Assembly: GCA_029941465.1 (NCBI GenBank)
Contig: JAPYQN010000005.1
Coordinates: 1-38,063, forward strand
Source of the DNA: Gammaproteobacteria bacterium
GTDB lineage: Bacteria; Pseudomonadota; Gammaproteobacteria; Steroidobacterales; UBA11654
Direction of reading: 5' to 3'
Length of the DNA: 38,063 nucleotides
Shown: positions 24,821-33,997 of the stretch, in pieces
Layout of the letters: each line of letters starts with the position of its first letter
Numbering within the stretch: position 1 is the stretch's first letter
Notes under the pieces: generated by a model
The model's input: only the letters and a program-made list of their open reading frames with translations
Told to the model about the DNA's origin: nothing
The model's database searches: none
Position numbers and translations under genes: made by a program

Positions 24821-25849
24821 ATGGCAACAAGCAAACAACAGCCGAAAAATAAACGCACTAGATCAGGTTTATTTCTGAGCTTATTGTTCATCATTTTTTT
24901 GATCTTAGGCAGCGGCGGTGTGTTTTGGTATAACAAAAATTCTATGGATCAAATGCTCCTATCTATTCAGCATTTGGAAGATTCTGAAGAAACCATGAGG
25001 ATTGAACTTAACAACATAACTGAAAAGCAAAGCAGTCAACTAAATTCTTTTAGGCAACAATCTGCTTCAATTGAACAAGTTGAAAAACTTTTATTTGAGC
25101 AACAAAAAAATTCTGCTGAGATTCTCTCTAAGTTCCAAAACATGCAAGGCACCATCAATCAAGGCAGTGATTATTGGTTACTTACTCAAATTGAATACTT
25201 GCTTCGCACTGGGGTTGCTCAGCTCGAAAACGGCGGTGACCTTGCATCTGTGAAATTAACCTTGGAACAAGCTCAAGTTATGGTTAAAGAATCATTGAGC
25301 TCAAATGATTCTATAAACCGATTAATTGCATTATCAATTACTGGAATTAATGGTGCCATTAAAAACAGCTCAACAAATTCAATATTAACCGCATTAGATA
25401 AGGTCAATCTTTTACTGAAGCCATTACCATTAATCACTGAAGATAAAACCCCTATTGAACAGAGAAGTATCTTGTCCTACCTTTCAACCGAGGAGATAAA
25501 AAGCTTGTGGCAAGGTTTAACAAAAAGTTTAAACACCTTAGTTGTGGTCAAGTCTAAAAACCAGTTTGATATAAGACGCTTAAAAAGTGAGGAACAAAGA
25601 GTGATTAATTCTTTAATGGTCTTAAATATTGATCTTATAAAGCTCTCTGTTAAACAAAGACAAGATGAAAATTATCAACAAGCCTTGGACGGGCTAATTG
25701 CCAAACTTAACGAATATTATAAATCTGAGCTTGAAAACAATCCTGAGATGATAGAAGAGCTCCAATCTTTAAAACAAATTGTTTTAAGACCTAACAGTGA
25801 AACGATTAACCAGGCAATCGAAGAAATACAAAGGCTTCGAAAAGCATGA
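24821..25849 (+). CDS. hemX: HemX-like membrane protein (uroporphyrinogen III methylase-like)
   Basis: The 342-residue protein has a short cytoplasmic start and one membrane span (about 17-37, LFLSLLFIIFLILGSGGVFW). A long periplasmic coiled-coil region follows, with SDYWLLTQIEYLLRTGVAQL, which is characteristic of HemX. Despite its historical name it lacks a methyltransferase domain; its role in tetrapyrrole synthesis is unproven. It overlaps hemY by 4 bases (ATGA). The usual upstream genes hemC and hemD are not present; the upstream neighbour is divergent ubiK. Confidence 0.9.
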   Translation: MATSKQQPKNKRTRSGLFLSLLFIIFLILGSGGVFWYNKNSMDQMLLSIQHLEDSEETMRIELNNITEKQSSQLNSFRQQSASIEQVEKLLFEQQKNSAEILSKFQNMQGTINQGSDYWLLTQIEYLLRTGVAQLENGGDLASVKLTLEQAQVMVKESLSSNDSINRLIALSITGINGAIKNSSTNSILTALDKVNLLLKPLPLITEDKTPIEQRSILSYLSTEEIKSLWQGLTKSLNTLVVVKSKNQFDIRRLKSEEQRVINSLMVLNIDLIKLSVKQRQDENYQQALDGLIAKLNEYYKSELENNPEMIEELQSLKQIVLRPNSETINQAIEEIQRLRKA

Positions 25850-26988
25850 AAATTGTCGCAGTAATAATTCTCCTTATATCAATAGGCGTTGTGTCAGCAA
25901 ATTATTTTTTAGAAGACAATGGTTATGTTTTACTAGAGTTTATTGGTTACTCTATCGAAACATCAGTCCCGGTGTTTGTTCTTGGATTGTTGGGCTTATA
26001 TATCTGTTTAAGAATTATTGGTTTGGTTTGGAACTCTCCCAATCTTATCAAAGAGAAGCTATCTAAACGCAGTGTTCATCGTTCTAATAAACTGCTTAAT
26101 GAGGGGCTGCTTATGTTGGCCAAAGGCGAACAATTAAAAGCTAGAAAAAAAATAAAGTCTGCCGTCTCAAACACTGAGCCTTTATTACAATCTTTTTTGT
26201 TGAATATAGAGCTATCTGAAGCTACTGGTGACCATGCGTCACGTGAGGAGTGGGTAGAAAAAAGTTTAAACGCCTTTCCCAAAATTAAACCCTATGTCCT
26301 GAGCTTTGTGGCAACCCTTTTGATTAATTCTAAAAATTATATTGATGCAAAAGTCTATGTTGATCAGTTGCTTGAAATTAGCCCAACTAATCCAGCTGCC
26401 TATCAACTGCTTTTTGCAATTCTTGTTGCAACAAAAGATTATGGGCTAGTGTTAAGAAAAGTGTTTGAGTTTGACAAACATCTTGATGAAGACAGTTTAG
26501 CAGACATGATTCTTGAGGTTATAAGGGACGCTCTTCGTAATAATAAACCCTTAGAGCCCATTCTTGAGAGAATACCTAAGTCGATTGAAAAACACCCACT
26601 AGTAATGACGGGAAAAATTGAAGGTTGGTTGGATAACGAGGAGCATATAAAAGCAGAGGCAGCGCTCAGGAAACTAATTCCTAATACTTGGAGCAAAGCA
26701 CTTATCTTGCTTTATGCGGATTTAAGCAATCCCAGTATTAATGAATTATCTAATCGTATTGATAAATGGCTGGACAATAGACCTCGTGATGCAAATCTTT
26801 GGCTCACTGCAAGCAGGTTAGCTCAAAGAGACGGCTTATGGTCTAAAGCAAAACAATGTCTAGAACGGTCAATTGAACTATCTCATAGTGCTTCTAAATA
26901 TACTGAGCTTGCCCTCGTTCTGTCTGAACTAGGCGAAAAAGAGGAGGCATTAACTGCACTGAAGTCTGCTAGAGAATTAGATAAATAA
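25846..26988 (+). CDS. hemY: HemY-like membrane protein with TPR repeats
   Basis: The 380-residue protein has two N-terminal membrane spans (about 3-19 and 33-60). A helical TPR-type region follows, with LLNEGLLMLAKGEQLKARK and a later DANLWLTASRLAQRDGLWSKA that is typical of the proteobacterial HemY family. This is not the Bacillus protoporphyrinogen oxidase of the same name. Its biochemical role is not settled, but it is encoded with hemX in proteobacteria, and the ATGA overlap here supports joint action at the membrane. Confidence 0.9.
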   Translation: MKIVAVIILLISIGVVSANYFLEDNGYVLLEFIGYSIETSVPVFVLGLLGLYICLRIIGLVWNSPNLIKEKLSKRSVHRSNKLLNEGLLMLAKGEQLKARKKIKSAVSNTEPLLQSFLLNIELSEATGDHASREEWVEKSLNAFPKIKPYVLSFVATLLINSKNYIDAKVYVDQLLEISPTNPAAYQLLFAILVATKDYGLVLRKVFEFDKHLDEDSLADMILEVIRDALRNNKPLEPILERIPKSIEKHPLVMTGKIEGWLDNEEHIKAEAALRKLIPNTWSKALILLYADLSNPSINELSNRIDKWLDNRPRDANLWLTASRLAQRDGLWSKAKQCLERSIELSHSASKYTELALVLSELGEKEEALTALKSARELDK

Positions 26989-27015
26989 TATTAGAAGGTC
27001 GCTTCTATTTAATTA

Positions 27016-27915
27016 ATGAAACCAGAATCTCAAATATTACAAAAAAAGTTTCTTCAACACCTAGAAACTGAGCGGAGGTATTCAAAACACACTGCTGTGA
27101 ATTATGCGAAAGATATAAATGACCTTGCAACATTTGCGAACTCTCAAAACATATCGCTGTGGTCAGAAATAAAACCTCATCATATAAGAAGCTATGCATC
27201 ACAGATTTTTATAGACGGTCTTGGGGCAAGAAGTATTCAAAGAAAATTGTCAGCAATTAGAAGCTTTATGAATTATTTAGTAAGAGAAAACCTTCTGAAA
27301 ACTAATCCTGCTGATGGCATAAGGACTCCAAAAGCCCCACAAAAATTACCGGGGGTTTTAGATGTTGATCAGGTTAATCAGTTACTAAATATTTCACAGG
27401 TAGATCCTATTAGCCTTAGAGATAAAGCTATTATGGAGCTTTTGTATTCTTCGGGCCTTAGATTATCTGAGTTAGTTACCTTAAATCCTATTGATCTAAA
27501 TATTCAAGATATGAGCCTTACTGTGATTGGGAAAGGGAATAAGAAAAGAATGTTGCCTATTGGCTCCAAGGCTATAAAAGCTATACAGGAATGGATGAAA
27601 GTTAGATCGCAGCTAGCAGTGCCTGAAGAAGAAGCATTGTTTGTGAGTAATCGAGGTGCTCGTTTAAGCAGAAGATCTGTGCAGAGTCGTATTAATCATT
27701 GGGCTAAAAAGAATGGTTTACAGCAAAACGTTTACCCTCATTTGCTTAGGCATAGTTTTGCTACTCATCTATTAGAGGCCAGTGGTGACTTAAGAGCTGT
27801 ACAAGAACTTTTGGGACATAAAGACATTAGCACCACACAGGTTTATACTCACTTAAATTTTCAGCATCTTGCAGAAACTTATGACAAGGCCCACCCAAGA
27901 TCAGGGAAAAAATGA
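27016..27915 (+). CDS. xerC: Site-specific tyrosine recombinase XerC
   Basis: XerC and XerD resolve chromosome dimers at dif with FtsK. The 299-residue protein has the N-terminal SAM-like DNA-binding domain (about 1-95) and a C-terminal catalytic domain. All active-site residues are present: Arg149 (SSGLRLSEL), Lys173 (GKGNKKR), His242 and Arg245 ([13 protein letters not shown]), His268 (LGHKDIS) and nucleophile Tyr277 (QVYTHL). The sequence [20 protein letters not shown] is typical of XerC/D. It overlaps ubiE by 4 bases. XerD is an alternative assignment, but length and context fit a housekeeping recombinase, not a mobile-element integrase. Confidence 0.88.
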   Translation: MKPESQILQKKFLQHLETERRYSKHTAVNYAKDINDLATFANSQNISLWSEIKPHHIRSYASQIFIDGLGARSIQRKLSAIRSFMNYLVRENLLKTNPADGIRTPKAPQKLPGVLDVDQVNQLLNISQVDPISLRDKAIMELLYSSGLRLSELVTLNPIDLNIQDMSLTVIGKGNKKRMLPIGSKAIKAIQEWMKVRSQLAVPEEEALFVSNRGARLSRRSVQSRINHWAKKNGLQQNVYPHLLRHSFATHLLEASGDLRAVQELLGHKDISTTQVYTHLNFQHLAETYDKAHPRSGKK

Positions 27916-28658
27916 CAAACAAAAAAAAACAAGTCAGTTTTGGTTTTCAAGAAGTAACCGAGTCTGAGAAAACCAAAAAAGTTGAGGAGGTTTTTGACTC
28001 GGTAGCTAAACAATATGATCTCATGAATGATCTTATGTCGTTTGGTATCCATCGATTCTGGAAAAGGTTTACTTTAATGCATACCGGGTTAAAAGAAGGA
28101 ATGTCAGCCCTGGATGTTGCAGGTGGCACCGGTGATCTCAGTGTCCTATTACAAAATCAAGTAGGTAAATCAGGGTCAATAATTTTAACTGATATTAATG
28201 CGCCCATGCTTAACAAAGGAAGGGTTAAGTTACTTGATCAAGGTCAACTCAAAAACATACAGATTATTCAAGCAAATGCTGAAGAACTTCCTTTTAATGA
28301 CGACACGTTTGATTGTGTCACTATAGGCTTTGGTTTGCGTAATGTGACTAATAAAGAGGCCGCATTATCCTCCATGTTCAGAGTCATCAAACCGGGTGGC
28401 AGACTACTGATATTGGAATTTTCGAAAGCAAATGAAATCATTGCTCCGTTTTATGACTTTTACTCCTTTAGTGTTCTACCAAAATTAGGGGAATGGGTGG
28501 TGAACGATGCTGACAGCTACCAATACCTTGCTGAATCTATTCGTATGCATCCTGATCAAGAAACACTTGTTAATATGATGCAGACCGCAGGATTTATAAA
28601 TACGGAATATTTCAATCTTACCGCGGGTATTGTTGCTCTACATGTTGGACACAAATAA
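27912..28658 (+). CDS. ubiE: Ubiquinone/menaquinone C-methyltransferase UbiE
   Basis: This SAM-dependent enzyme methylates the ring carbon of demethoxyubiquinol (and demethylmenaquinol where present). The 248-residue sequence includes [19 protein letters not shown], the SAM motif [24 protein letters not shown], and the family signatures [12 protein letters not shown] and [12 protein letters not shown]. It also has the conserved [20 protein letters not shown] near the end. It overlaps xerC by 4 bases and is followed by ubiB, an arrangement common in gammaproteobacteria, except that ubiJ normally lies between ubiE and ubiB and is absent here. Confidence 0.96.
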   Translation: MTNKKKQVSFGFQEVTESEKTKKVEEVFDSVAKQYDLMNDLMSFGIHRFWKRFTLMHTGLKEGMSALDVAGGTGDLSVLLQNQVGKSGSIILTDINAPMLNKGRVKLLDQGQLKNIQIIQANAEELPFNDDTFDCVTIGFGLRNVTNKEAALSSMFRVIKPGGRLLILEFSKANEIIAPFYDFYSFSVLPKLGEWVVNDADSYQYLAESIRMHPDQETLVNMMQTAGFINTEYFNLTAGIVALHVGHK

Positions 28659-28662
28659 TAAG

Positions 28663-30270
28663 ATGAAAAGAATACAAATGTTATCTCGGCTACTAAAAAT
28701 ACAGAAAACATTAATTCATTATCAATTGGATGAATTTATTGCTGATATCCCTGCTCTGCATTCTCTGCGTTGGATTTTTTATTTGTCCCCAAGACTATGG
28801 TTTAGAAAAACAACATCGTTATCTAGAGGGGAACGACTTAGGTGTGCTTTAGAGGATTTAGGACCCCTGTATGTAAAATTTGGCCAATCACTTTCGACAA
28901 GACCCGACCTACTTCCTGAAGATATTGCAACAGAGTTGTCTAAGTTACAGGATGATGTCCCTGCTTTTTCTTCAGACCTGGTTGAACAAGAAATATTAAA
29001 GGCTTTTGGGCAACCTTCAATGGATGTTTTTACAAACTTTGATAGCGATGCTTTCGCTTCAGCCTCAATTGCACAAGCTCATCTTGCCACACTAAAAAGC
29101 GGTGAAGAAGTAATTGTAAAAATACTTCGTCCTAATATTTGGGAAGCAATAGAAAAAGACATGGAGATTCTTATCCTATGTGCAAAATTAATTAATAATT
29201 ACTCCGAAGAATCAAAACGACTTCGTCCAATAGAAGTGGTCTCTGATTATCAAACGACTGTATTGCATGAGCTTGATTTGGTCAGGGAGGCTGCGAATTG
29301 TGCACAAATAGGCAGAAACTGGGTGGATTCAGAAATTATAAAAGTTCCAAAAATTTATTGGGATTATTGTAAAACAAACATCTTGGTTCAGGAACGAATT
29401 CATGGGATACCAATTAATAACCTGCAACAGTTAAAAGCTGCTGGAGTCAATATAGAACAACTTGCTATCAATGGTGTTCAAATATTTTTTACACAAGTTT
29501 TTCTCCATAATTTATTCCATGCTGATATGCATCCGGGGAATGTTTTTGTTGATATTTCTAATCCAAAAAAACCACTCTACGCTGCGGTTGACTTTGGTAT
29601 TGTAGGCAGCTTAGACGAAAAAGATAAACGTTACCTGGCTCGAAGTTTTTCTGCCTTTTTTGAAAGGGACTATACGACGATTGCCTCAAACTTTATCGAT
29701 GCTGGGTGGGTTCCAAAAGAAACTAGATTACATGCTTTTGAAGCTTCAATAAGAACGGTTTGTGAGCCCATTGCTGATAAGCCCCTTGAAGATATATCTT
29801 TCGGACAACTATTAATTCGCCTATTTCAAACTGCAAGAGAGTTTAAAATGGAAAACCAACCTCAACTAGTCCAACTAGAAAAGACACTTCTAAACATAGA
29901 AGGTTTAGGTCGGCAGCTATACCCTAAATTAGATATAGTGGCTGCAGCAAAGCCTGTTCTTGATGAATGGAAAGACCAACAAACCAGCTTAAAATCAGTT
30001 CTCAATAAACTACAGAAAGATGCCCCAGAAATTAAAAGAACCATTGAGGAATTACCAACCCTTGCAAAACAATTCTTAGATACTGATTTAACAAGCAACG
30101 ACACTAATGAAGATTTTCTCAAGTCAGTTAGTAAAACCTTCTATCAAAGCCTTCTTGGGTTAGCAGTGATGCTGGTTGGAGGGGCGCTCCTCGGATTAGA
30201 AGTACTTGCAGGGTGGTGGTTATTAGGGTTTGGGTTTGTGGTGCTGTTACTTTCTAAACCAAAATCATAG
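28663..30270 (+). CDS. ubiB: Ubiquinone biosynthesis ATPase/kinase-like protein UbiB
   Basis: UbiB is an ABC1/ADCK-family protein needed for ubiquinone synthesis, probably for extracting quinone intermediates from the membrane. From ATG 28663 it has 535 residues, like E. coli UbiB (546). The family KxGQ motif lies in YVKFGQSLSTRPDLLP, the Ala-rich nucleotide loop is ASASIAQAHLA, and the catalytic part includes FHADMHPGNVFV and AVDFGIVGSL. Two hydrophobic segments at the C-terminus (LLGLAVMLVGGALLGLEV and the following stretch) anchor it to the membrane. An upstream in-frame ATG at 28630 would lie inside ubiE and is unlikely. Confidence 0.95.
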   Translation: MKRIQMLSRLLKIQKTLIHYQLDEFIADIPALHSLRWIFYLSPRLWFRKTTSLSRGERLRCALEDLGPLYVKFGQSLSTRPDLLPEDIATELSKLQDDVPAFSSDLVEQEILKAFGQPSMDVFTNFDSDAFASASIAQAHLATLKSGEEVIVKILRPNIWEAIEKDMEILILCAKLINNYSEESKRLRPIEVVSDYQTTVLHELDLVREAANCAQIGRNWVDSEIIKVPKIYWDYCKTNILVQERIHGIPINNLQQLKAAGVNIEQLAINGVQIFFTQVFLHNLFHADMHPGNVFVDISNPKKPLYAAVDFGIVGSLDEKDKRYLARSFSAFFERDYTTIASNFIDAGWVPKETRLHAFEASIRTVCEPIADKPLEDISFGQLLIRLFQTAREFKMENQPQLVQLEKTLLNIEGLGRQLYPKLDIVAAAKPVLDEWKDQQTSLKSVLNKLQKDAPEIKRTIEELPTLAKQFLDTDLTSNDTNEDFLKSVSKTFYQSLLGLAVMLVGGALLGLEVLAGWWLLGFGFVVLLLSKPKS

Positions 30271-30279
30271 GGGGTTTAT

Positions 30280-31389
30280 TTGTTTAATATTGATTCTCTA
30301 TTAAATAAGGTCAACCTTCCTTTGGGTGAGGAGACTTACAGAGAACCCTTGTCCATCCTTTTAAAGGATTATAAAAATCACGCTAACCTGACTAGATTGG
30401 GGTCTCTCATGATGCAAAGAGGTGTTGTAAAAACACTAGAATCCAGAGGACGTTTATTTCAGTTCATCAACAATAACAATCTTGCAGCACCCTCTACACC
30501 CATCATTGTTAGTGGATTGCCAAGATCAGGAACAACATTCCTCTTGGATCTTCTTCATTGTTCTGATGAATTTAGAGGGCCCCTAACTTGGGAAATATTT
30601 CAAAAGATGCCGTTAGCTACTTCACCGTATCAACGGTCCTATAAGAAAATTAAAACAGAGGTTGAATTATCGTTATTAAGCACATTGGTACCTAAACTAA
30701 AAAATATTCATCCTATGAAAGCGGTTCTTCCTGAAGAGTGTCAATTGATTACAGCGTTGGATTTTAGGAGTATTAGTTTTTCTTATTCATCAAGGGTTCC
30801 AGAATATGCATCGTTCATTAACAACTGTGATTACTCATCAGCACTACTTTGGCATAAACGTTTTTTACAAGCTTTAGAAACGACTTCTAAACCGAACTAT
30901 TGGTTGCTTAAAGACCCTTGTCATATCCAACATATATCGGAAATCATAAGCACCTACCCAGAGGCTAAGTTTGTCTTTATCCATAGACATCCTAAAGACA
31001 CAATTGCTTCAATCAGCAGTTTATCAGCCAATTTACGATCAGCTTTTTCCAAATCGATTGATAAGCATGAAATAGGGCAAGGTGCCTTGTCATTTTGGGC
31101 AAAAGCTATTGAGAATTTTTTAGATCAACGAACATTAATCAAGGAGTCAAATATGATTGATATTAACTTTAATGAGTTTATTAATAACCCCATTGGTTTA
31201 GCAGAAACTACCTTTAAAAAATTTCAACTTAATTTAGATGCTCACACGAGAGTGAAGATGGAAACTTTTATCAAAAATAAATCCCAATTAAGGACATCAT
31301 CTCATCATTACAATCTTGATGATTTTTCTCTAACAACCGATCAAGTGAATCAATCTTTCAAAAACTATATTGAAACGTTTAGTCTTTAA
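30280..31389 (+). CDS. Sulfotransferase family protein
   Basis: This is a 369-residue PAPS-dependent sulfotransferase. The 5'-phosphosulfate loop is VSGLPRSGTTFLLDLLH (near residue 75), and the 3'-phosphate-binding segment is FVFIHRHPKDTIASISS (about 230). It belongs to the bacterial sulfotransfer_3 group with GPLTWEIF after the loop. The start is a TTG at 30280 behind TAGGGGG (spacing 5). It lies 9 bases after ubiB and may ride on that operon; its stop overlaps trpA by 4 bases in convergent orientation. The acceptor is unknown; hydroxylated lipids, glycans and small metabolites are possible. Confidence 0.82.
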   Translation: MFNIDSLLNKVNLPLGEETYREPLSILLKDYKNHANLTRLGSLMMQRGVVKTLESRGRLFQFINNNNLAAPSTPIIVSGLPRSGTTFLLDLLHCSDEFRGPLTWEIFQKMPLATSPYQRSYKKIKTEVELSLLSTLVPKLKNIHPMKAVLPEECQLITALDFRSISFSYSSRVPEYASFINNCDYSSALLWHKRFLQALETTSKPNYWLLKDPCHIQHISEIISTYPEAKFVFIHRHPKDTIASISSLSANLRSAFSKSIDKHEIGQGALSFWAKAIENFLDQRTLIKESNMIDINFNEFINNPIGLAETTFKKFQLNLDAHTRVKMETFIKNKSQLRTSSHHYNLDDFSLTTDQVNQSFKNYIETFSL

Positions 31390-32147
31390 GCCCGCAGGGA
31401 GGTTAAAAAATCAACTGGTGACACTTGATCTTCAATTGCCTCAACCAAAGCAGAGCCAACAATAACCCCATCAACAAGCGGCTCGAGCAATGCGACATCG
31501 CTACGGGACCTAACCCCGAAACCTGCACAAACTGGGATTGTTGTAAGCGCTTTAACGGTTTCAAGATAACCGGTCACTTCTTGTGGTAACCCGTCATTAC
31601 CCCCTGTGACACCCTTCACTGTAACCGCATACAAAAAACCTGAACTTTTTGCTGCAATTTTTTTAATCCGGTCTTTTGGGGTTGTTGGAGTGACCAATTG
31701 AATCATACCAAGGCCTGCCAATTTCAATATTTCTCTTAGCTCTTCGCCTTCCTCAATAGGGAGGTCGGGAACTATAAAACCATCAACACCAGCGTCTTTG
31801 GAGTCTTGGGCTAATTGAGTGTAGCCGTAAACATATAAAGGGTTTAAATAACTCATTAAAATGATAGGCGTGTTAATACTTATGGTTTTTAATTGATTGA
31901 GTATCCACCGAAGTCTTACTCCGCTTTCTATAGCTAAGTGACTAGAACGCTGAATAGTGACTCCGTCTGCCATTGGGTCTGAAAATGGAACCCCTATCTC
32001 TATGACATCTGCACAATCAGCTAATGCTTGAACTAGACTTAAAAAACCATCCTTATGTGGGTAACCAGCTGTAATAAAAGGCACAATAGCCGGTCCTTTT
32101 TGTTGGGGGTTTCTGACCCTATCTTCAATTAACTCACTACCAAACAT
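31386..32147 (-). CDS. trpA: Tryptophan synthase alpha chain
   Basis: TrpA cleaves indole-3-glycerol phosphate to indole, which is channelled to TrpB. The 253-residue TIM barrel carries both catalytic acids: Glu in DVIEIGVPFSDP and Asp in the following DPMADGVTIQ. The phosphate-binding GFGVRSRSD and GVIVGSALVEAIE segments are intact. It is the last gene of the trp operon, 14 bases after trpB. No hairpin terminator is visible because the convergent sulfotransferase gene overlaps its end. Confidence 0.97.
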   Translation of the reverse strand: MFGSELIEDRVRNPQQKGPAIVPFITAGYPHKDGFLSLVQALADCADVIEIGVPFSDPMADGVTIQRSSHLAIESGVRLRWILNQLKTISINTPIILMSYLNPLYVYGYTQLAQDSKDAGVDGFIVPDLPIEEGEELREILKLAGLGMIQLVTPTTPKDRIKKIAAKSSGFLYAVTVKGVTGGNDGLPQEVTGYLETVKALTTIPVCAGFGVRSRSDVALLEPLVDGVIVGSALVEAIEDQVSPVDFLTSLRA

Positions 32148-32161
32148 GTGTCATGACCTTT

Positions 32162-33382
32162 TTAATTGTTAAACAGCTTACTAAGCGTTGGCATATCTTT
32201 ATCGCCCCTTCCTGATAAACCAATTAGCACTGTTTTACTTGGGTTTGCTTCTGCCCATTTTTTAGCACCAACAAATGCGTGGGCGCTCTCTAAAGCCGGT
32301 AATATACCTTCCAGCCCACAACATTCCCTAACCTGTTCCAGTGCTTCTCCATCTTCTGCTGAGGTATAACTTACTCTGCCTATAGATTGAAGAAAAGCAT
32401 GCTCTGGACCTACCCCAGGGTAGTCTAGGCCTGCTGATACTGAATGTGTTTCTTGGACTAAGCCATCATCATCATGGAGTAACATAGAGTAAGTGCCATG
32501 CAATATTCCGGGTTTTCCTGAAGCTAATGTGGCTGCATTGTCTCCTAATTTTTGACCCCTGCCGCCTGCCTCGACACCATATAAATCGACTGACTCATCC
32601 CCAAGAAAAGCATGAAAAATACCTATTGCGTTCGAGCCACCGCCAACACAAGCAAAAACAGCGTCTGGCAGTCCTCCGGCTTGAGTAATAATTTGCTCCC
32701 TCGCCTCTTTGCCAATGATCGATTGTAATTCTCTAACTAAATAAGGATAAGGGTGTGGACCTACCACTGAGCCCAAAATATAATAAGTATCATCTGGACT
32801 GCCTACCCAATCTCTAAAAGCTTCATCCACAGCAGCTCTTAATGTTTGGTCACCAGTAGTTACTGGAATTACTTCTGCACCAAGTTGTCGCATTCGATCA
32901 ACATTGGGTGCTTGTCTTTCAATGTCTATAGCGCCCATATAAACAACACAAGGTATACCTACTCTTGCGCAAGCTGCAGCAGAGGCCACACCGTGTTGAC
33001 CAGCTCCAGTTTCTGCAACGACTCGCTTAGCGTTTAATTTTTTTGCAATTAATGCTTGCCCTAACGCGTTGTTTATTTTGTGTGCGCCAGTGTGGGTAAG
33101 GTCTTCTCGCTTCAAATACACCTCAACACCCCAAAGCTCGCTTAGTTTTTTTGCGTGTGTAAGCGCTGTAGGTCTTCCAGCCCATTGGTTTAACTCTGTT
33201 GAAAGCTCACCCATAAAAGAAGCATCAGTTAACAATGTTTTTACCTTGTTATCCAAGTTTTTTAATGCCGTCATTAGGGTTTCTGGAGCATACTGGCCAC
33301 CAAAAATACCAAACCGACCCCGGGAATCAGGGAACTCCCCATCTAAAAGCTGTTGCAGTAGTTTTTTATTTTCTTGATTCAT
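32162..33382 (-). CDS. trpB: Tryptophan synthase beta chain
   Basis: This PLP enzyme joins indole and serine to make tryptophan, 406 residues. The PLP lysine lies in THTGAHKINNALGQAL, the phosphate-binding loop is VGGGSNAIGIF, and the channel and monovalent-cation region includes GPEHAFLQSIGRV. It is the TrpB1 type that works with TrpA. Its start overlaps the end of trpF by 17 bases, so translation is probably coupled. Confidence 0.98.
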   Translation of the reverse strand: MNQENKKLLQQLLDGEFPDSRGRFGIFGGQYAPETLMTALKNLDNKVKTLLTDASFMGELSTELNQWAGRPTALTHAKKLSELWGVEVYLKREDLTHTGAHKINNALGQALIAKKLNAKRVVAETGAGQHGVASAAACARVGIPCVVYMGAIDIERQAPNVDRMRQLGAEVIPVTTGDQTLRAAVDEAFRDWVGSPDDTYYILGSVVGPHPYPYLVRELQSIIGKEAREQIITQAGGLPDAVFACVGGGSNAIGIFHAFLGDESVDLYGVEAGGRGQKLGDNAATLASGKPGILHGTYSMLLHDDDGLVQETHSVSAGLDYPGVGPEHAFLQSIGRVSYTSAEDGEALEQVRECCGLEGILPALESAHAFVGAKKWAEANPSKTVLIGLSGRGDKDMPTLSKLFNN

Positions 33383-33992
33383 TGCTTACCCCTTCATCAA
33401 AGGCACGAACAATTCTAATAAATTCAATAATTTTTTGTTCGTTTTTGACTCCTCGATCTATTTCAACACCTGAACTCACATCAACCCCAACCGGTCCAGC
33501 CTGTTTTAATATCTTGTTAATATTATCAGCGCATAACCCACCGGCCAGTATAATTTGTTTATTTTCACATGCTTCTCTGGCTCTTAAAATATTAACTAAA
33601 TCGCCAACTCCGCTAACAGGGCCTTCAAATAAGGCAAACGGGTTATCCTCTATAGAATTAACATTAAAACCTTCTTTGTCTCGGTACACTTTCAGTGCCT
33701 TTGCAACCCCCTTTAAATCAAGTGAATCAAAGTCTGTAGCGTCAGTCTGTATATAATCAAGTTTCACCTGGTCAAGCACTGTTTCTACCTCACCCTGGGT
33801 TGGGTGCAGCATTACGCCAACAGTTTTAACGCCTTCAGGAATTAATTGATGGAGGTTATTCGCCTGCTCTGGTGTTATATATCGAGGAGACGACGGAACA
33901 AAGACAAAGCCCAGCATGTCAGCCCCATTTTGAGCTGCAGTCACAACAGAGGCTTCGCTGTTTAAGCCACATATTTTGATTAATGTTTTCAT
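33366..33992 (-). CDS. trpF: Phosphoribosylanthranilate isomerase
   Basis: This is a TIM-barrel enzyme for the Amadori rearrangement of phosphoribosylanthranilate, 208 residues. The catalytic Cys is in IKICGLNSEASV, the general acid Asp is in YIQTDATDF, and the phosphate site includes LAGGLCADNI and VDVSSGVE. It is a free-standing gene, not fused to trpC as in enterobacteria. It starts 5 bases after trpC and overlaps trpB by 17 bases. Confidence 0.96.
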   Translation of the reverse strand: MKTLIKICGLNSEASVVTAAQNGADMLGFVFVPSSPRYITPEQANNLHQLIPEGVKTVGVMLHPTQGEVETVLDQVKLDYIQTDATDFDSLDLKGVAKALKVYRDKEGFNVNSIEDNPFALFEGPVSGVGDLVNILRAREACENKQIILAGGLCADNINKILKQAGPVGVDVSSGVEIDRGVKNEQKIIEFIRIVRAFDEGVSNESRK

Positions 33993-33997
33993 AGGAC

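Noticed and set aside
24640-24936. 98-codon minus-strand frame with a hydrophobic stretch
   Set aside because: It spans the divergent ubiK/hemX gap and is antisense to the HemX membrane helix, which explains the hydrophobicity; it is also out of frame with ubiK.
27016-27915. Integrase marking a mobile element
   Set aside because: The tyrosine recombinase has XerC-like length and motifs and sits in a housekeeping operon with ubiE and ubiB; no attachment sites or cargo genes are visible.
33235-33756. 173-codon plus-strand frame antisense to trpF and trpB
   Set aside because: It is a shadow of strongly supported genes and shows no recognisable domain.
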